NCBI GenBank assembly: GCA_963575645.1
Contig: OY754466.1
Span: 45,416,001-45,480,000 of the forward strand
Reading direction: 5' to 3'
Length of the DNA stretch: 64,000 nucleotides
From: Xanthostigma xanthostigma
Lineage: Eukaryota; Arthropoda; Insecta; Raphidioptera; Raphidiidae
Part shown: one piece after another, positions 1-9,948 of the stretch
Layout: every line of letters starts with the position of its first letter
How positions within the stretch are numbered: position 1 is the stretch's first letter
The notes under the pieces: model-generated
What the model saw: only the letters and a program-made list of their open reading frames with translations
Told to the model about the DNA's origin: nothing
Databases searched by the model: none
Translations under genes and position numbers: made by a program

Positions 1-181
1 TAGAAAATTTTTTACAAAAACAAATTTTTAAAAATTTTTGAAACTTGTTTTTTTAAGATTTCTCAAAATTTTTTGGGCCGAATCGTTTCAAATTTTCAGG
101 AAGTCTAAGTTCACCAAGATCACGTCAGATGCCGCAAACCACGTTTCAGTCGGACACTCCGTTCAAAAGATATAAAAGGTT

Positions 182-221
<40 letters not shown>

Positions 222-398
222 TCCATACATACAGCCCTACGGACATCATCGCCAAAATAGTTTCAATAGCTTCCTAGGACCCCAAAACGTCGAGATCTGG
301 CGAAAACTCGATTTTCGAAAATCGGGGTGAAACCAATAACTTCCCGATTTTTGAAAAAAAAAATTTTTTTTTTTTTTTTTTTAAAGCGGGAAGTTAAA
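1..398. repeat. Dispersed repeat tail with CA microsatellite and poly-A/T end
   Basis: Non-coding. It reads like the 3' part of an arthropod retroelement: a phrase of the type GTTCAAAAGATATAAAAGG, a CATA/CA microsatellite, then AACTTCCCGATTTTTG, a long A/T run and AAAGCGGGAAGTT. The AACTTCCCG and CGGGAAGTT ends are inverted copies around the A/T run. No protein-coding remnant seen. The family is not named. Confidence 0.5.
195..221. repeat. (AC)n microsatellite
   Basis: About 13 uninterrupted AC dinucleotides, bordered on both sides by ACAT tetranucleotides. Simple sequence repeat. Confidence 0.95.
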
Positions 399-511
399 AA
401 TAATAATTTGTTCAATTTTATTTTCTGCAATACTTACCAGATGAATCGAAATATATATTATTAAAATTGGTCTTTACATTTAGATATTCACCGTGCTTAG
501 TTTTCTATTTT

Positions 512-770
512 CAACCGACTTCAACAAAAAGGAGGAGGTTCTATGTTCGTCTGTATATATTTTTTTTTTTTTTTTATGTATGTTCACCGATTTCTCCGTC
601 AATTATGGACTGATTTTCAAATATTTTTTTTTATTCGAAAGAGTGCACCTCAGAGGTGGTCCCATCGGAACCAAGTCAGGATCTGATGGTGGAATCCGGA
701 GAAATTGAGGGAAACTCTCAAATTTCAAAGACACACATAATGTTTTTTATGTATGTTCACCGATTTTTAG
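512..770 (+). repeat. Lepidopteran LINE 3'-tail fragment
   Basis: Begins AACCGACTTCAACAAAAAGG then AGGAGGTTCTATG, followed by a T-rich stretch and TATGTATGTTCACCGATTTCT. I recognise this as a very abundant lepidopteran LINE or SINE 3' end. The TATGTATGTTCACCGATTT phrase recurs near 748, so the copy is internally duplicated or two fragments abut. Open frames here are by chance. Confidence 0.6.
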
Positions 771-797
771 TGTTAGATTAACACTAAAAAGAGAAAA

Positions 798-1001
798 ATA
801 AAATATTTTTAACAAAAAAATTGAACCGACAACACACTCAAAAGTAAAAAATAATTGCGTATTGAAATGTTTTGGAGTCGGTGTAGTTCTCGGAATAGAT
901 TGCATTTTGGCTGACACCGACTCCAAAACATTTCAATACGGTATTATTTTTTACTTTTTAGTGTGAAGTCGGTTCAATTTTTTTGTGAAAAATATTTTAT
1001 A
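798..1001. repeat. Foldback (palindromic) element with CTAAAAAGT-type boundary
   Basis: Two inverted arms of about 85 bases around a spacer of about 30 bases. The outer arm reads ATTGAACCGAC on the left and GTCGGTTCAAT on the right. It is followed inward by an AAAGTAAAAAATAAT motif and an arm-specific segment ATTGAAATGTTTTGGAGTCG. Non-coding. It shares its AAAGTAAAAAATAAT boundary with the palindromes at 5.6, 28.0, 34.3 and 49.8 kb but carries a different inner arm. Confidence 0.8.
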
Positions 1002-1227
1002 TTAAATACTAAATTTGAAGTATTATAATTTCATAATGCCTCAAGGACTTTTTTTGCAAATAAAATTTCGTAACGCTAAAAATACAAGGCCTGGCTAGGT
1101 CTCACTACCCTTTAGCCAGATCTTCGATTGTGTGCTCACTGGTCAGGCATTACAAAAGAAATGTTTACTTTTAACTTTGCCTCAAATACCTACCCTCTTC
1201 GACTATAACAATCTAAGATCCTGATTT

Positions 1228-2335
1228 GGCTCGATCTTCATCCATCGAGTTTTCTAATAAAATTTTAATAATATAATGTATTAATAAAGAAACATTGATT
1301 TGGTTTTCTTTCAATTTCCTGGCACAGCTATTTTAAATTTATTGTATTTATTTAATATTAAATATTATTATATTTGTTATTCATTGCCATGGTTACCTAT
1401 ATGGCTACATATAATATTACTAGCCGCTACCCGCGGCTACGCCCGCGATTGAGATGGAAATCGACTTTTGACATGCATATCAGGGGTTGAGGTATTGCAC
1501 ATATTTTGACAAACAATTTTCTTATTTTTCGTAAAAAATTTTTATTTTTTTTTAATAAAAAGTATCCTATGTTACTTCTAATACCTTCAAGAGTGTATGT
1601 GCAAAGTTTCATGATGATCGGTTAAGTAGTTTTTGCGTGAAAGCGTAACAAACAAACTTACATTCGCATTTATAATATTTCGTTTTCATAAAATTTGTAA
1701 GTCCGGTCCTGTCGGGCCGATTTTAATGAAATTTTAATAGCACATTTTAATCATTACTAAAGGGTTAAATTTCAATTTTGAAACGATTCGGAGAAATTTT
1801 TCGGTATTTTTGGGCCCAAAAAATGTTTTCAACCCTTTCTTATTTTTCGTAAAAAATTTTTATTTTTTTTTAATAAAAAGTATCCTATGTTACTTCTAAT
1901 ACCTTCAAGAGTGTATGTGCAAAGTTTCATGATGATCGGTTAAGTAGTTTTTGCGTGAAAGCGTAACAAACAAACTTACATTCGCATTTATAATATTATA
2001 TATAATAATATGATATATGATATGATGTTCCACGTGTTCGCAATAAAATTTTCTACATTTTCATATAATTGCAACATACTAATTCGAAGATGCCTGTCTA
2101 CCTTCAGTCAGGAATATCGACCAAACCTTGGCATTTTATATATACATATTTTACTTTCGATTCGTAATAAATCTGAAAACTCGATAACTACATTTCAGAA
2201 ATAAAATTAACGATTTTATTTTTTATTAAAAATAGCTGTGCCAAGAAATTGAATTTCAACCAAATTAATTTTTCTTTATTAATACATATTATCAAATTCC
2301 TTTCATTAGAAAACTCGATGGGTGAAGATCGAGTC
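1228..2335. repeat. 1.1-kb unit bounded by inverted arms of about 110 bp
   Basis: 1228-1336 and 2226-2335 are inverted copies. The shared elements are a GATCTTCA...CATCGAGTTTTCTAAT outer part and a GGCACAGCTATTTT inner part. The interval holds lepidopteran repeat fragments. It could be one non-autonomous element with later insertions, or two opposed copies of one dispersed repeat. No coding sequence seen. Confidence 0.6.
1405..1997. repeat. Lepidopteran dispersed repeat with a 162-bp exact internal duplication
   Basis: Starts with the typical head CTACCCGCGGCTACGCCCGC. The segments 1518-1679 and 1836-1997 read identically (TTTCTTATTTTTCG to TTTATAATATT). Between them, 1680-1835 contains TAAGTCCGGTCCTGTCGG, a piece also found in the inverted-repeat element at 44.9-45.4 kb. 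The repeated part contains CATGATGATCGGTTAAGTAG, a usual lepidopteran retroelement-tail phrase. Confidence 0.75.
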
Positions 2336-2537
2336 TAAATTTTAGTGCCAGTTTCGTAATGTGCGGTAGACAAAATTTTCAAGTTGTTTTCTTAATGCAA
2401 ATTAATTAATGAGAACGAAACATCACTAGCACACTAGATCGGTTTATGAGCACGGCTAGACAGAAATTGCAAGCGACCGACTTACGGTCGTTGCGCTTGT
2501 CCGTTAAATGGAGTGGCTATTCCTTTACGAACAGGCT

Positions 2538-2958
2538 CAGCGCTACATCTACACTAAGGGCAGTAAGGGCTAGTGCCCAAGGCGGCAAATTTTCAGGGGT
2601 GGCACAATTTTGAACGAGGAAAAAATGTTTTTCGCGTGACAGAAAATTCTTGAAAAAGTGTGATCGTTTTGAAAATATTCATAATTTTTTTTTCAGACAG
2701 ACGCCTTTGCCTCTGAAAATATCTCGCATTTGATGAGCAATCGTTTCGCTTGTCAATTTATGATTTTTAATACGAAAAAGAACGTTTTTTTTGTGTAATT
2801 ATCTCATTAGTAAAAAAAAGATTTTTGACATAAATGAATCATTTTATTTATTTGAAAATTGTATACCGAACCTTTACCCCATTTTATGTAGGATTTAGGT
2901 AATGGGCCGGCATTTTTCACGGTGCCCCAGGGCGGCACTTAGAGTAAATCCGGCCTTG
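2538..2958. mobile_element. Non-autonomous hAT-superfamily element with 8-bp TSD
   Basis: 421-bp insertion flanked on both sides by AACAGGCT (2530-2537 and 2959-2966). The ends begin CAGCGCTACATC and end AAATCCGGCCTTG. Sub-terminal parts match in inverted sense: a GCCCAAGGCGGCA stretch near the left and GCCCCAGGGCGGCA near the right. An 8-bp duplication with CAG...TG termini is the hAT signature. No transposase sequence is recognisable. Confidence 0.8.
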
Positions 2959-3511
2959 AACAGGCTTTTTTGCTCCTTGCTGTACAGGTCCAGATTCATG
3001 CTTGACAAGTATGCGCGATCTTTTAAAATTATTATATTAATTGTGACATAATTAAAATACATACATATTGTTTAGAACTTTATTGAACACTGATCAAACT
3101 AGTTGAGAATGTTCAGATAGTTAGTTAAATTGACATTTACGTAGCCTGACGTCTTAAATTTCCTTTTAGTGAAGACACTTTAGAATTTAGATGACAAAAT
3201 CGGTATATTTTGTTTCTAAACAAAAGTGCATACCTAACCGATTTATATTATTTTTAAGACTTCGAAAAAGGAAAAGGTATTTTTTTTTTTTGTTTCGCTA
3301 TATCTCAGCCAGTTCTAAAACGATTTTAATGATTTTTATTCTGGTTAACCTTCAGGGTGGCAGCACAAATTTTAAGTTTAGTAATCAAATGTAAAAAAAA
3401 TATGTCGGTTAATATTTAATAATTTGCAAACTCCCTAAAACCTAAAAAAAACTTTTGAAAAAATTGAACTTTTTTCAGAATAGCCACCAAAAGGGAGAAA
3501 ATAATACATTT

Positions 3512-3712
3512 TTCTTCATACCTCGATCGAAAGTTTAACATTTACTCCCTGTTATTTATTATATTAAATCACAGCGGTAACCCTAGTTACGAGTAAAAAT
3601 ACACATGAGAAATTTTTTCCCCCCGCCGTTCTCACTGGGAGTAAATGTCAATCTTTCGTCCCTGCTGACGAAAGTACGTACTTTCGAGCGGATATGAAGA
3701 AAAATCGTATAC
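3512..3712. repeat. Imperfect inverted repeat
   Basis: The left arm contains TTTTTCTTCATACCTCGATCG and AACATTTACTCCC. The right arm has GGGAGTAAATGTCAATC and GGATATGAAGAAAAA. The arms are broken by a small CGAAAGTACGTACTTTCG palindrome. Likely an old foldback. The adjacent 3700-3800 segment (GGGCCTTAAAAG, TCGGCCCTGCGCGTC) resembles 34.9-35.0 kb. Confidence 0.5.
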
Positions 3713-3954
3713 ACCACACGGGCCTTAAAAGTTAAAATCTCGGCCCTGCGCGTCATGATGCCCTCGGCGAAAATTCAACTTTCGGCCCTTGTGATGTAAT
3801 ATACTATTTTAGGTTTATACTAATTTAATTACATAAACTTTTTACACGTGTACCTACTTTTATTAATTTGGCGCCGACTCAGTATTTTATTATTTTTATC
3901 CTTTTAGTAGCTTTTTTAAAGTTCATTTTTTTCGATGCGCTATGCTCGGATAAT

Positions 3955-4078
3955 CCTGTGTCTATCCAACAAAAAAAATTTCAATTCGAACCAGTAGTTT
4001 CTGAGATTAGCGCGTTCAACCAAACAAACAAATAAGCAAACAAACAAACAAACTCTTCAGCTTTATATATTAGTATAG
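3955..4078 (-). repeat. Truncated tRNA-Lys-family SINE (end segment only)
   Basis: The minus strand reads TACTAATATATAAAGCTGAAG, AGTTTGTTTGTTTG, GAACGCGCTAATCTCAG and a TTGGATAG segment. This is the same end segment found in the longer copies at 7.8, 9.9, 25.6, 28.9 and 51.3 kb. The tRNA-like core is missing. Confidence 0.75.
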
Positions 4079-4347
4079 AATATAGATAGATCTAGAATCC
4101 AGATTAATTCCAAGTATGGGGTAACCAATCATTGATATTGTGCAAATGACAGTTGAATCAAAGCATAGAGTAACCTTTTTTCTTTTGTGTGTTTTGACTA
4201 TTGTTAGAACTTCCGAGACAAAAATCCGGAACAAATTACGATTTTTACCGTCGTTCGGACTGTGAATGCACATGTGAAGAAAACGTGAAAATGATCACAG
4301 TCTGAAAACAATAATAAATTCTGTATTTGTGAAAACAGTTTTTCTGT

Positions 4348-4686
4348 TAGGGATGCGCTGGATACATCGATGTTTGGAAAAAACGTCGATTTTCTACCTT
4401 TAAGTATCGATTTTTTTCGATATATTGTTCGACATCAAATATATATTTTTTTGGATGAGGTTTTCTTTGATGTTTATTATTCTTTTCAATAACAGGGTGT
4501 ACATAAATACTATTTTAGTCCCTTTTAAACCTCTCAATTATGATTTGTTTAATTTATTTAAATTTAAATATAGACATTAAGAACAGATGTTTTCTAATCG
4601 TTACTAGAAAATATTGATGTTTTTGTTTCGATATTTTATACAACATTGATTTAATAAAATCAATGTTGTATAAATGAGCATCCCTA
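4348..4686. mobile_element. hAT-like non-autonomous element, near-perfect 8-bp TSD
   Basis: 339-bp insertion with terminal inverted repeat TAGGGATGC / GCATCCCTA, flanked by TTTTCTGT (4340-4347) and GTTTCTGT (4687-4694), 7 of 8 identical. Near its right end is a hairpin (4636-4673) with arms TACAACATTGATT. Non-coding. Confidence 0.7.
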
Positions 4687-5352
4687 GTTTCTGTCTCTGT
4701 TCATGTGAAGTCACTACTGTGTCCGGGATTCCCCGGAGCGAATGTTTCTTTTTGTTGTTTCTTTTGTCAATATAAATAATGAAAACAAGTATAAAAGTTG
4801 TTGTTAACTAACAGGAGTGAGGAGATAAACTTCAAGAAGAGTTATAATCTTAGAACTTTGTAAAGTTTATAAGTGTATAGTTAAATTTGATTAAACATAT
4901 CGTAGATTACTGACGCAATAATAGTTTCATATACAGGATGTATCACAGAAAACCGTACATAGGGAAAACTGGAAAGTATACAGTACAAATTAGTTAAGAT
5001 CAGAGATTGCTTTGCCCTCTATCCTGAGGTCGTTACCATGGTTACCATCAAGTACGTATACAGTAACAAATGCATACGCTAGGAGAGTATCTTCGACACG
5101 CGACCTTCCCACCATATCTCGTGTTTGATTTTTTTCAAAAGTGGTTCACCCAAAACTATCAAACATATGGAAACCAACGTTATTCTTAATTATAAAAAAA
5201 TATTTACGCAAAATGTCAGTAAAAAACTACATTAATGATATACATTTTTAATTTCTAAATTTTTTAAATCTTATTTTTGTTAACAAAATAACAATAATGA
5301 TATTTTTCATGTATTTAATAATGATTACAGACGTAAAATAAAATTTAATTAC

Positions 5353-5514
5353 CCTTGACGACGTACTGCTGCAGTCCATTTTTTTTCTCTCTAATTCATA
5401 AGAAAATCCAGGAAAACGATGGAATTGTAATTCTGGATGTTTAGTTGGTGTATCTTTACAATCAACAACACAGCACTTCCGAGTTGATAGCTTTTTACCC
5501 ATTTTATTCGACAA
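5353..5514 (-). pseudogene. THAP-domain first exon of a P-like transposase (truncated)
   Basis: Minus strand, ATG at 5514, 54 codons to a plausible splice donor AGG|GTAATT (intron begins at 5352). The peptide starts MSNKMGKK and contains RKCCVVDCKDT, then HPELQFHRFP. This matches the N-terminal part of a THAP C2CH zinc finger: the Cys pair, then the FHRFP box. The position usually held by the invariant Trp after the box reads Met here (ERKKMD). The distal Cys-x2-His half is not encoded, so the domain is incomplete unless a second exon lies elsewhere. The frame simply reads on into intron-like AT sequence. The sister at 53.6 kb keeps the same frame and donor, which suggests the exon was functional when the family spread. 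Confidence 0.65.
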
Positions 5515-5616
5515 TTAATCCTTATTAAAATGCTCGTATAACATATTATGACACTAAGGTTTTGACTGAACCAGATTTATTACCCATTTTATTCGACAAT
5601 TAATCCTTATCAAATA

Positions 5617-6062
5617 AAATATAGTTTAAAAAAAACTAAAAAACACGCTTTATATCGGACTAAAAAGTAAAAAATAATTGTTTTAAAATAAGCTTAAAAA
5701 GCGTTGGGCGCTCGATGTACGAAAATGTGGAACAAAGCGCCCCACGCTTTTTAAGCTTATTTTAAAACAATTATTTTTTACTTTTTAGTCCGATATAAAG
5801 CGTGTTTTTTAGTTTTTTTTAAACTATATTTTATTTTTCACTTTTTAGTTTGAGGATCTATAAAAGAATTTATTAATCCTGGGGGTCCTAATAAGGATAA
5901 TGGGAAACTGTTATCAAATTATTGCATTGTCATCGGTCCTTGATACGTATGCAAAGTTTCAAATTAATCAGACTTCGGGAAATTGGTGAAAATTATGCTC
6001 AAAGATTCCGTTACGGACATACATACTTAGTTACAACCCAAACTAATATAAAGCGTATAAAA
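5617..6062. repeat. Palindromic element with GCGTGGGGCGC-type centre, inserted in the P-like element
   Basis: Arms read AACACGCTTTATATCGGACT / inverted, then CTAAAAAGTAAAAAATAATT, then AATAAGCTTAAAAAGCG. The centre is GGGCGCTCGATGTACG / GCGCCCCACGC. After the palindrome comes a SINE-like tail (TGCAAAGTTTCAAATTAATC) ending AATATAAAGCGTATA, which inverts the ACGCTTTATAT start. Copies with the same centre lie at 34.3 and 49.8 kb. Confidence 0.8.
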
Positions 6063-6373
6063 ATGCACGTATAACATATGACACTAAGGTTTTGACTGAA
6101 CGAGGTTTAAAAAAAAAACCACTAGAGGGCGCAAAAGTCGCCTGTCAAAAGATACTTTCCTAGCGTATATTGCTGTTCATTTGACAGTTTAGTAATGTTG
6201 TTACGTTTAATTATTAAGTAAAAATATATTTTCTCAATAAAAAATTGTTTCATCAATAAAAATAAATTCATTTAATATTAAAGAATTTAACTGATTTTTC
6301 TAATTATTCATTATTAGCAATTATTGTCAAAAAATATATATATACCTTTCATTTATTTATCTAAAACCACTCA

Positions 6374-6562
6374 TAAAAAAAATAAAGAATAGTTACTTCT
6401 TACCACAACAGTTTTATTAGCGGATGTACATTTCCGGAGCTATGCTCTCATCTTCAGCAAACACTAATTTAGTTTTTGCTGAAAATGAGAGCATAGATCA
6501 CGAAATGTACATCCGCTAATAAAACTGTTGTGGTAAGAAGTAACTATTCTTTATTTTTTTTA
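6374..6562. repeat. Foldback element with hammerhead-like core in its arm
   Basis: Nearly perfect arms of about 85 bases: AATAAAGAATAGTTACTTCT / inverted, then CCACAACAGTTTTATTAGCG. The left arm on the minus strand reads CTGAAGATGAGAGC then TAGCTCCGGAAATGTAC. That is a CTGAAGA motif, a GAG/CTC helix and GAAA. The right arm carries CTGAAAA instead. Confidence 0.75.
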
Positions 6563-7189
6563 TTTTTGTTTCAACCACAGTGCTTTTAATATTTGTCTTA
6601 AACAGCTATCCTACTTGGCCGGAATACAAACTAGTTACATACATCTATTAATATTTCATTTGAAAAATGTCATAATATTATGATAAATGGTAGAAAGTAA
6701 TAAAGATTTGACAGACAGTAGTACTGCGCATAAAATGTTATTAATTTATTTAAATGAAAGGTATAATTAAAATGTCATATAGTTGTGAAGAAAGATGCGA
6801 AAAAACCTTTCTCGGTGAATTTCTTTTGTTATCATTTGTATGTCACTTGTTATTTGTCATTGCGTTTAAATGGGGTGTTGTAATTCGTTTTTTATAATTA
6901 TTTTTTTTTTACTTTTTGTGTTACAGGAACAGAGGATTTAATGCACCTGTCTCTCTCGTGTAAAAGGATTTGTTCTCTTTTCATCGTACAACATTCTTCT
7001 GCATCAGGTAAAATTAAAAACATATCGCTCTTTATTAACTTCAAAACATTTTTAGTTGATAATTGTCTGAAAAAATTAAAAAATAATCATTGTAGCTTTC
7101 TATACCTATTAGTGAACTTCTACACGTTTATGTTGGTAAATGAATTAAAAAAATAATTGTTGTAGCAAAGAAATTGTTTATAATAGAAC

Positions 7190-7826
7190 TAGCGGTCCCG
7201 CCCGGTTTCACCCGGGTGCAAAAGAACGAATGGGGAAGAAAGGGACATGAGTACGCACATTCATCTTAGTTTACCGAGATGAATGTTGTATCCAAACTTT
7301 ATAATAATCGGAGTTACCGTTCAAAAGTTTTTGTCGTTAAAAAGCAGTATTTATATACTTTTTTTAAGTAATGACATTTCTTTCAATACATATATAATAA
7401 ATATTTAATTTTAATTAGTCGTAATAAAATTAAAAAAAATTGAAATGTAAGCCTTAGAAGAAAGCAATATAGAAAATAAAAAAATATATTCGCCGACGTG
7501 GGGCTTGAACCCAAGACCCTGGCATTAAGAATCTTACGACTGAGATATCCGACCTGTAACCGTCACGCGCTAATATTGCAATATTTAGTTAAGGCCTTTA
7601 CCTGATAATATTTGTCGGACGGACTAATTTTGAGGTACATCTTGCAACATTTTTCATTGATGTTCCGCTCCAATTGGTCATAGCGTAATATTATATAGCC
7701 TATAGCCTTCATCGATAAATGGGCTATCCAACAAAAATGTTTTTTTTTCAATTCGAATTAGTAGTTTCTGAGATTAGCGCGTTCAAACAAACAAACTCTT
7801 CAGCTTTATATATTAGTATAGATAAA
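7190..7826 (-). repeat. Near full-length tRNA-Lys-derived SINE
   Basis: On the minus strand it begins ATCTATACTAATATATAAAG and passes GCGCTAATCTCAG, CCCATTTATCGATG and GGCTATAGGCTATATA. It then reaches a tRNA-like block (7555-7491) and ends at CACCCGGGTGAAACCGGGCG. Same architecture as 25572-26183. Non-coding. Confidence 0.75.
7491..7555 (-). repeat. tRNA-Lys(CTT)-like core of SINE
   Basis: The minus strand reads ATATCTCAGTCG, then GATTCTTAATGCCAGGGTC, then TTGGGTTCAAGCCCCACG. This follows tRNA-Lys(CTT) closely: a D-arm CTCAGTCG, anticodon CTT in a TTCTTAAT loop, and B box GGTTCAAGCCC. The acceptor halves do not pair, so it is a SINE core rather than a tRNA gene. Confidence 0.75.
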
Positions 7827-8351
7827 CATTATGAAAAAACGTAACTTTAATAATAAAAACAGTAATAACTGAGGGTATTGAAACTTTACTATAATTTGTA
7901 TAAATTTCATCAAGTAGGGAGTTGTATTTCTAACGTGCGAGAGTCTCACGCATATTTCAATAAAATTTACCTTACTCATCTGAATAAACTTTCGATATAT
8001 TTTTTTGTAATCCACCAAAAATTCGTCTTCAGATTTTTTTATTCATTTTCTATAATATTTTGTTTGGAATATATTAGTTTCGTAGCGGTCTAATGTTTTA
8101 TTCATAATAAAATCATATGAAAAAATGTTTATTTGATCCTCTACGCATTCGAGACTTTATACATATTTGAACAGAAAATTGAAAATCTACTGACTCTTTT
8201 TTTCTTTTTCTATTTAAAATCAATAGTTTAAATATAAAGTACCACAGGAACATCCCGTTAACAATATGATAAACCATATTTTCGATCCTCTTAAAAACCG
8301 AAGCCAATAATTAAACCGAAACGAATTTTGGTTTTGGTCTCTGATGACCAT

Positions 8352-8605
8352 CAGTGATGGCAGACCAATAACCTGCGGGTCAAAAAGAAACGCAACAACT
8401 TAAAAAACAATATTCAAAGTGAGAACCAAAAAAGTAGTTTTTATCCATCCTTGTCTTCTCCCCTTCCTCGAACCAAAAAAATAGTTTTTAACCATCCTTG
8501 TCTCCCCCTCTTCCTCGTAACGCCACTGACTTAGCGACCCACAAGCTACTACTAAAAAAAAGAACAAAATTTGACCCACTTCTCAAAAAAGGTTCGCCAT
8601 TACTG
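8352..8605. mobile_element. hAT-like MITE
   Basis: Ends CAGTGATGGCAGA and (inverted) CAGTAATGGCGAA, each followed by a GGGTCAAA-type phrase. The flanks (ATGACCAT / ATATAGAT) do not form a clean TSD. It contains a roughly 46-bp tandem duplication starting CCAAAAAAGTAGTTTTTATC. Confidence 0.5.
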
Positions 8606-8968
8606 ATATAGATTATTATAAACGTAGGTACATGATTAAATTTATTCGCCGGTTAAATCTTAACTGATGTTGATAAAGACCGGGTCTAAAAGGTGCTAAT
8701 AAATATGTGTAGCTTGCGGCACGATGATAAGTTGATAACACGTCCACCGTACATTGTTGTAAGTGTTATATAACATCCCCTCTTGCTTCCCGGATCGGTG
8801 TTTTGTACCGGAAAGGATAAGACACAAGACGCATGTAAGCTACGGATGGCAGCTTAATTAAATGAAGTCCTATAGCTATTTACCCACACTCTGTCTGCAC
8901 ATTTGCACCACAGAACTCGTGTATGCTAATTTGTTGAACTAGAACGAAAACAAGCTGTTCCCGAAGAT

Positions 8969-9165
8969 TGTTAGTAGAAGTTTTGTTCCAAAAATATGTA
9001 TTGAAGGAGATTTATTTGGTTGAGGAACAATTGAAAAATAAGCTTTACCAGAGTATTGCTTGTTGGCCAACGTTACGAAAATATATTTTTCGAAACGTTG
9101 GCCACAAGCGATACTCTGGTAAAGCTTATTTTTCAGTTGGTCCTCAACCAAATAAATCTCCTTCA
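8969..9165. mobile_element. Short retroelement-like palindrome with 12-bp TSD
   Basis: 197-bp insertion flanked by exact GTTCCCGAAGAT copies (8957-8968 and 9166-9177). Inside, 9003-9164 is a near-perfect palindrome: GAAGGAGATTTATTTGGTTG, AAATAAGCTTTACCAGAG, GGCCAACGTT. The centre reads GAAAATATATTTTTCGAAAC. A 12-bp duplication is unlike a DNA transposon and suits target-primed insertion. A single arm of this family recurs at 63065-63155. Confidence 0.75.
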
Positions 9166-9189
9166 GTTCCCGAAGATATTCGATTTAGC

Positions 9190-9540
9190 TAAATATTTAA
9201 TAACCTCTTATATTGCTACCAAGATCGGGAGAAAGACTTAAACACTACGAAGCAGACATTTGTACGTCTGTCTCACTTATACTCTGAGTCTCATGCGAAT
9301 GTCCGTGAATGGATGCGCGTCAGTTGCAGCGTCAGTTTGCACATGAAACTAAGCTGTGAAAGGGACTCAGAGAGGTGGCTTGCCCTATTTCACTTGCTAA
9401 TTTCCCTACTACAGACGCGACACTTGCGCACAACGGGTCAAGTAAAAAGAAAGAGATAGAAAACAGTCATTTGCTGTCTCACTTCATGAGTCACGCTTCC
9501 ACTTACGGCCGCTAGCGATATAGAAGTTATTAAATATATG
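9190..9540. mobile_element. 351-bp TIR element with exact 8-bp TSD
   Basis: Flanked by GATTTAGC on both sides (9182-9189 and 9541-9548). Terminal inverted repeat about TAAATATTTAATAACCTCT / inverted ATATAGAAGTTATTAAATAT. The interior is less AT-rich (GAATGGATGCGCGTCAGTTG; GTGGCTTGCCCTATTTCAC). A sister in reverse orientation lies at 12353-12697. The superfamily is hAT or P by TSD length; no coding sequence recognised. Confidence 0.75.
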
Positions 9541-9594
9541 GATTTAGCACGATTTTGTGGACGAATAGATCGTCAGATCAATAAATGGAAGAGA

Positions 9595-9938
9595 TGTAGT
9601 GCTTTTCATATTTTTTGCCCTAACCCACGACCCTGATATTAACAGTCGCATGTTCTACCGACTGAGCCAGCCGGGCTTGTGAATGTACGACCTAATATTG
9701 ATATATCTAGTTACGGCATTTCACCTGAATAGAAGCTATTTTTGAGATAAATTTTGCAACATTTTTCATTGATGCTCCGCTCCTATTGGTCTTAGCGTGA
9801 TATTATATAGCCTATAGCCTTCCTCGATAAATGGGCTATCCAACAAAAAGAATTGTTTTCAATTTGAACCAGTAGTTCCTGAGATTAGCGCGTTCAACCA
9901 AACAAGCAAACTCTTCAGTTTTATATATTAGTATAGAT
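9595..9938 (-). repeat. tRNA-Lys-derived SINE, 3'-truncated
   Basis: The minus strand starts ATCTATACTAATATATAAAAC and passes GCGCTAATCTCAGG and GGCTATAGGCTATATAATATC. It ends inside the tRNA-like block (9676-9612), which reads GCCCGGCTGGCTCAGTCGG, AGAACATGCGACTG, TTAATATCAGGGTCGTGGG. The CACCCGGGTG end is missing. Confidence 0.75.
9612..9676 (-). repeat. tRNA-Lys-like core of SINE (anticodon position changed)
   Basis: The 5' end GCCCGGCTGGCTCAGTCGG is almost that of tRNA-Lys. The anticodon loop has changed to a GTTAAT-type sequence, and the B box is interrupted (GGGTTAGGGC). This is a pseudo-tRNA. Confidence 0.7.
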
Positions 9939-9948
9939 ATTGTACAAA

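Larger units (their letters stand above)
5073..6168 (-). mobile_element. P-element-like transposon remnant with THAP first exon
   Basis: Terminal inverted repeats: ATACGCTAGGAGAGTATCTT at the left; AGATACTTTCCTAGCGTAT at the right. These continue inward as GACACGCGACCTT and AAGTCGCCTGTC. On the minus strand the right end is the 5' end, followed by an exon that encodes a THAP-type zinc finger. THAP plus long terminal repeats points to the P superfamily. Later transposase exons are absent. A palindromic element sits inside the 5' region, and about 77 bases beside it are duplicated. No clean target duplication was seen. Sister copy: 53288-53852. Confidence 0.7.
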
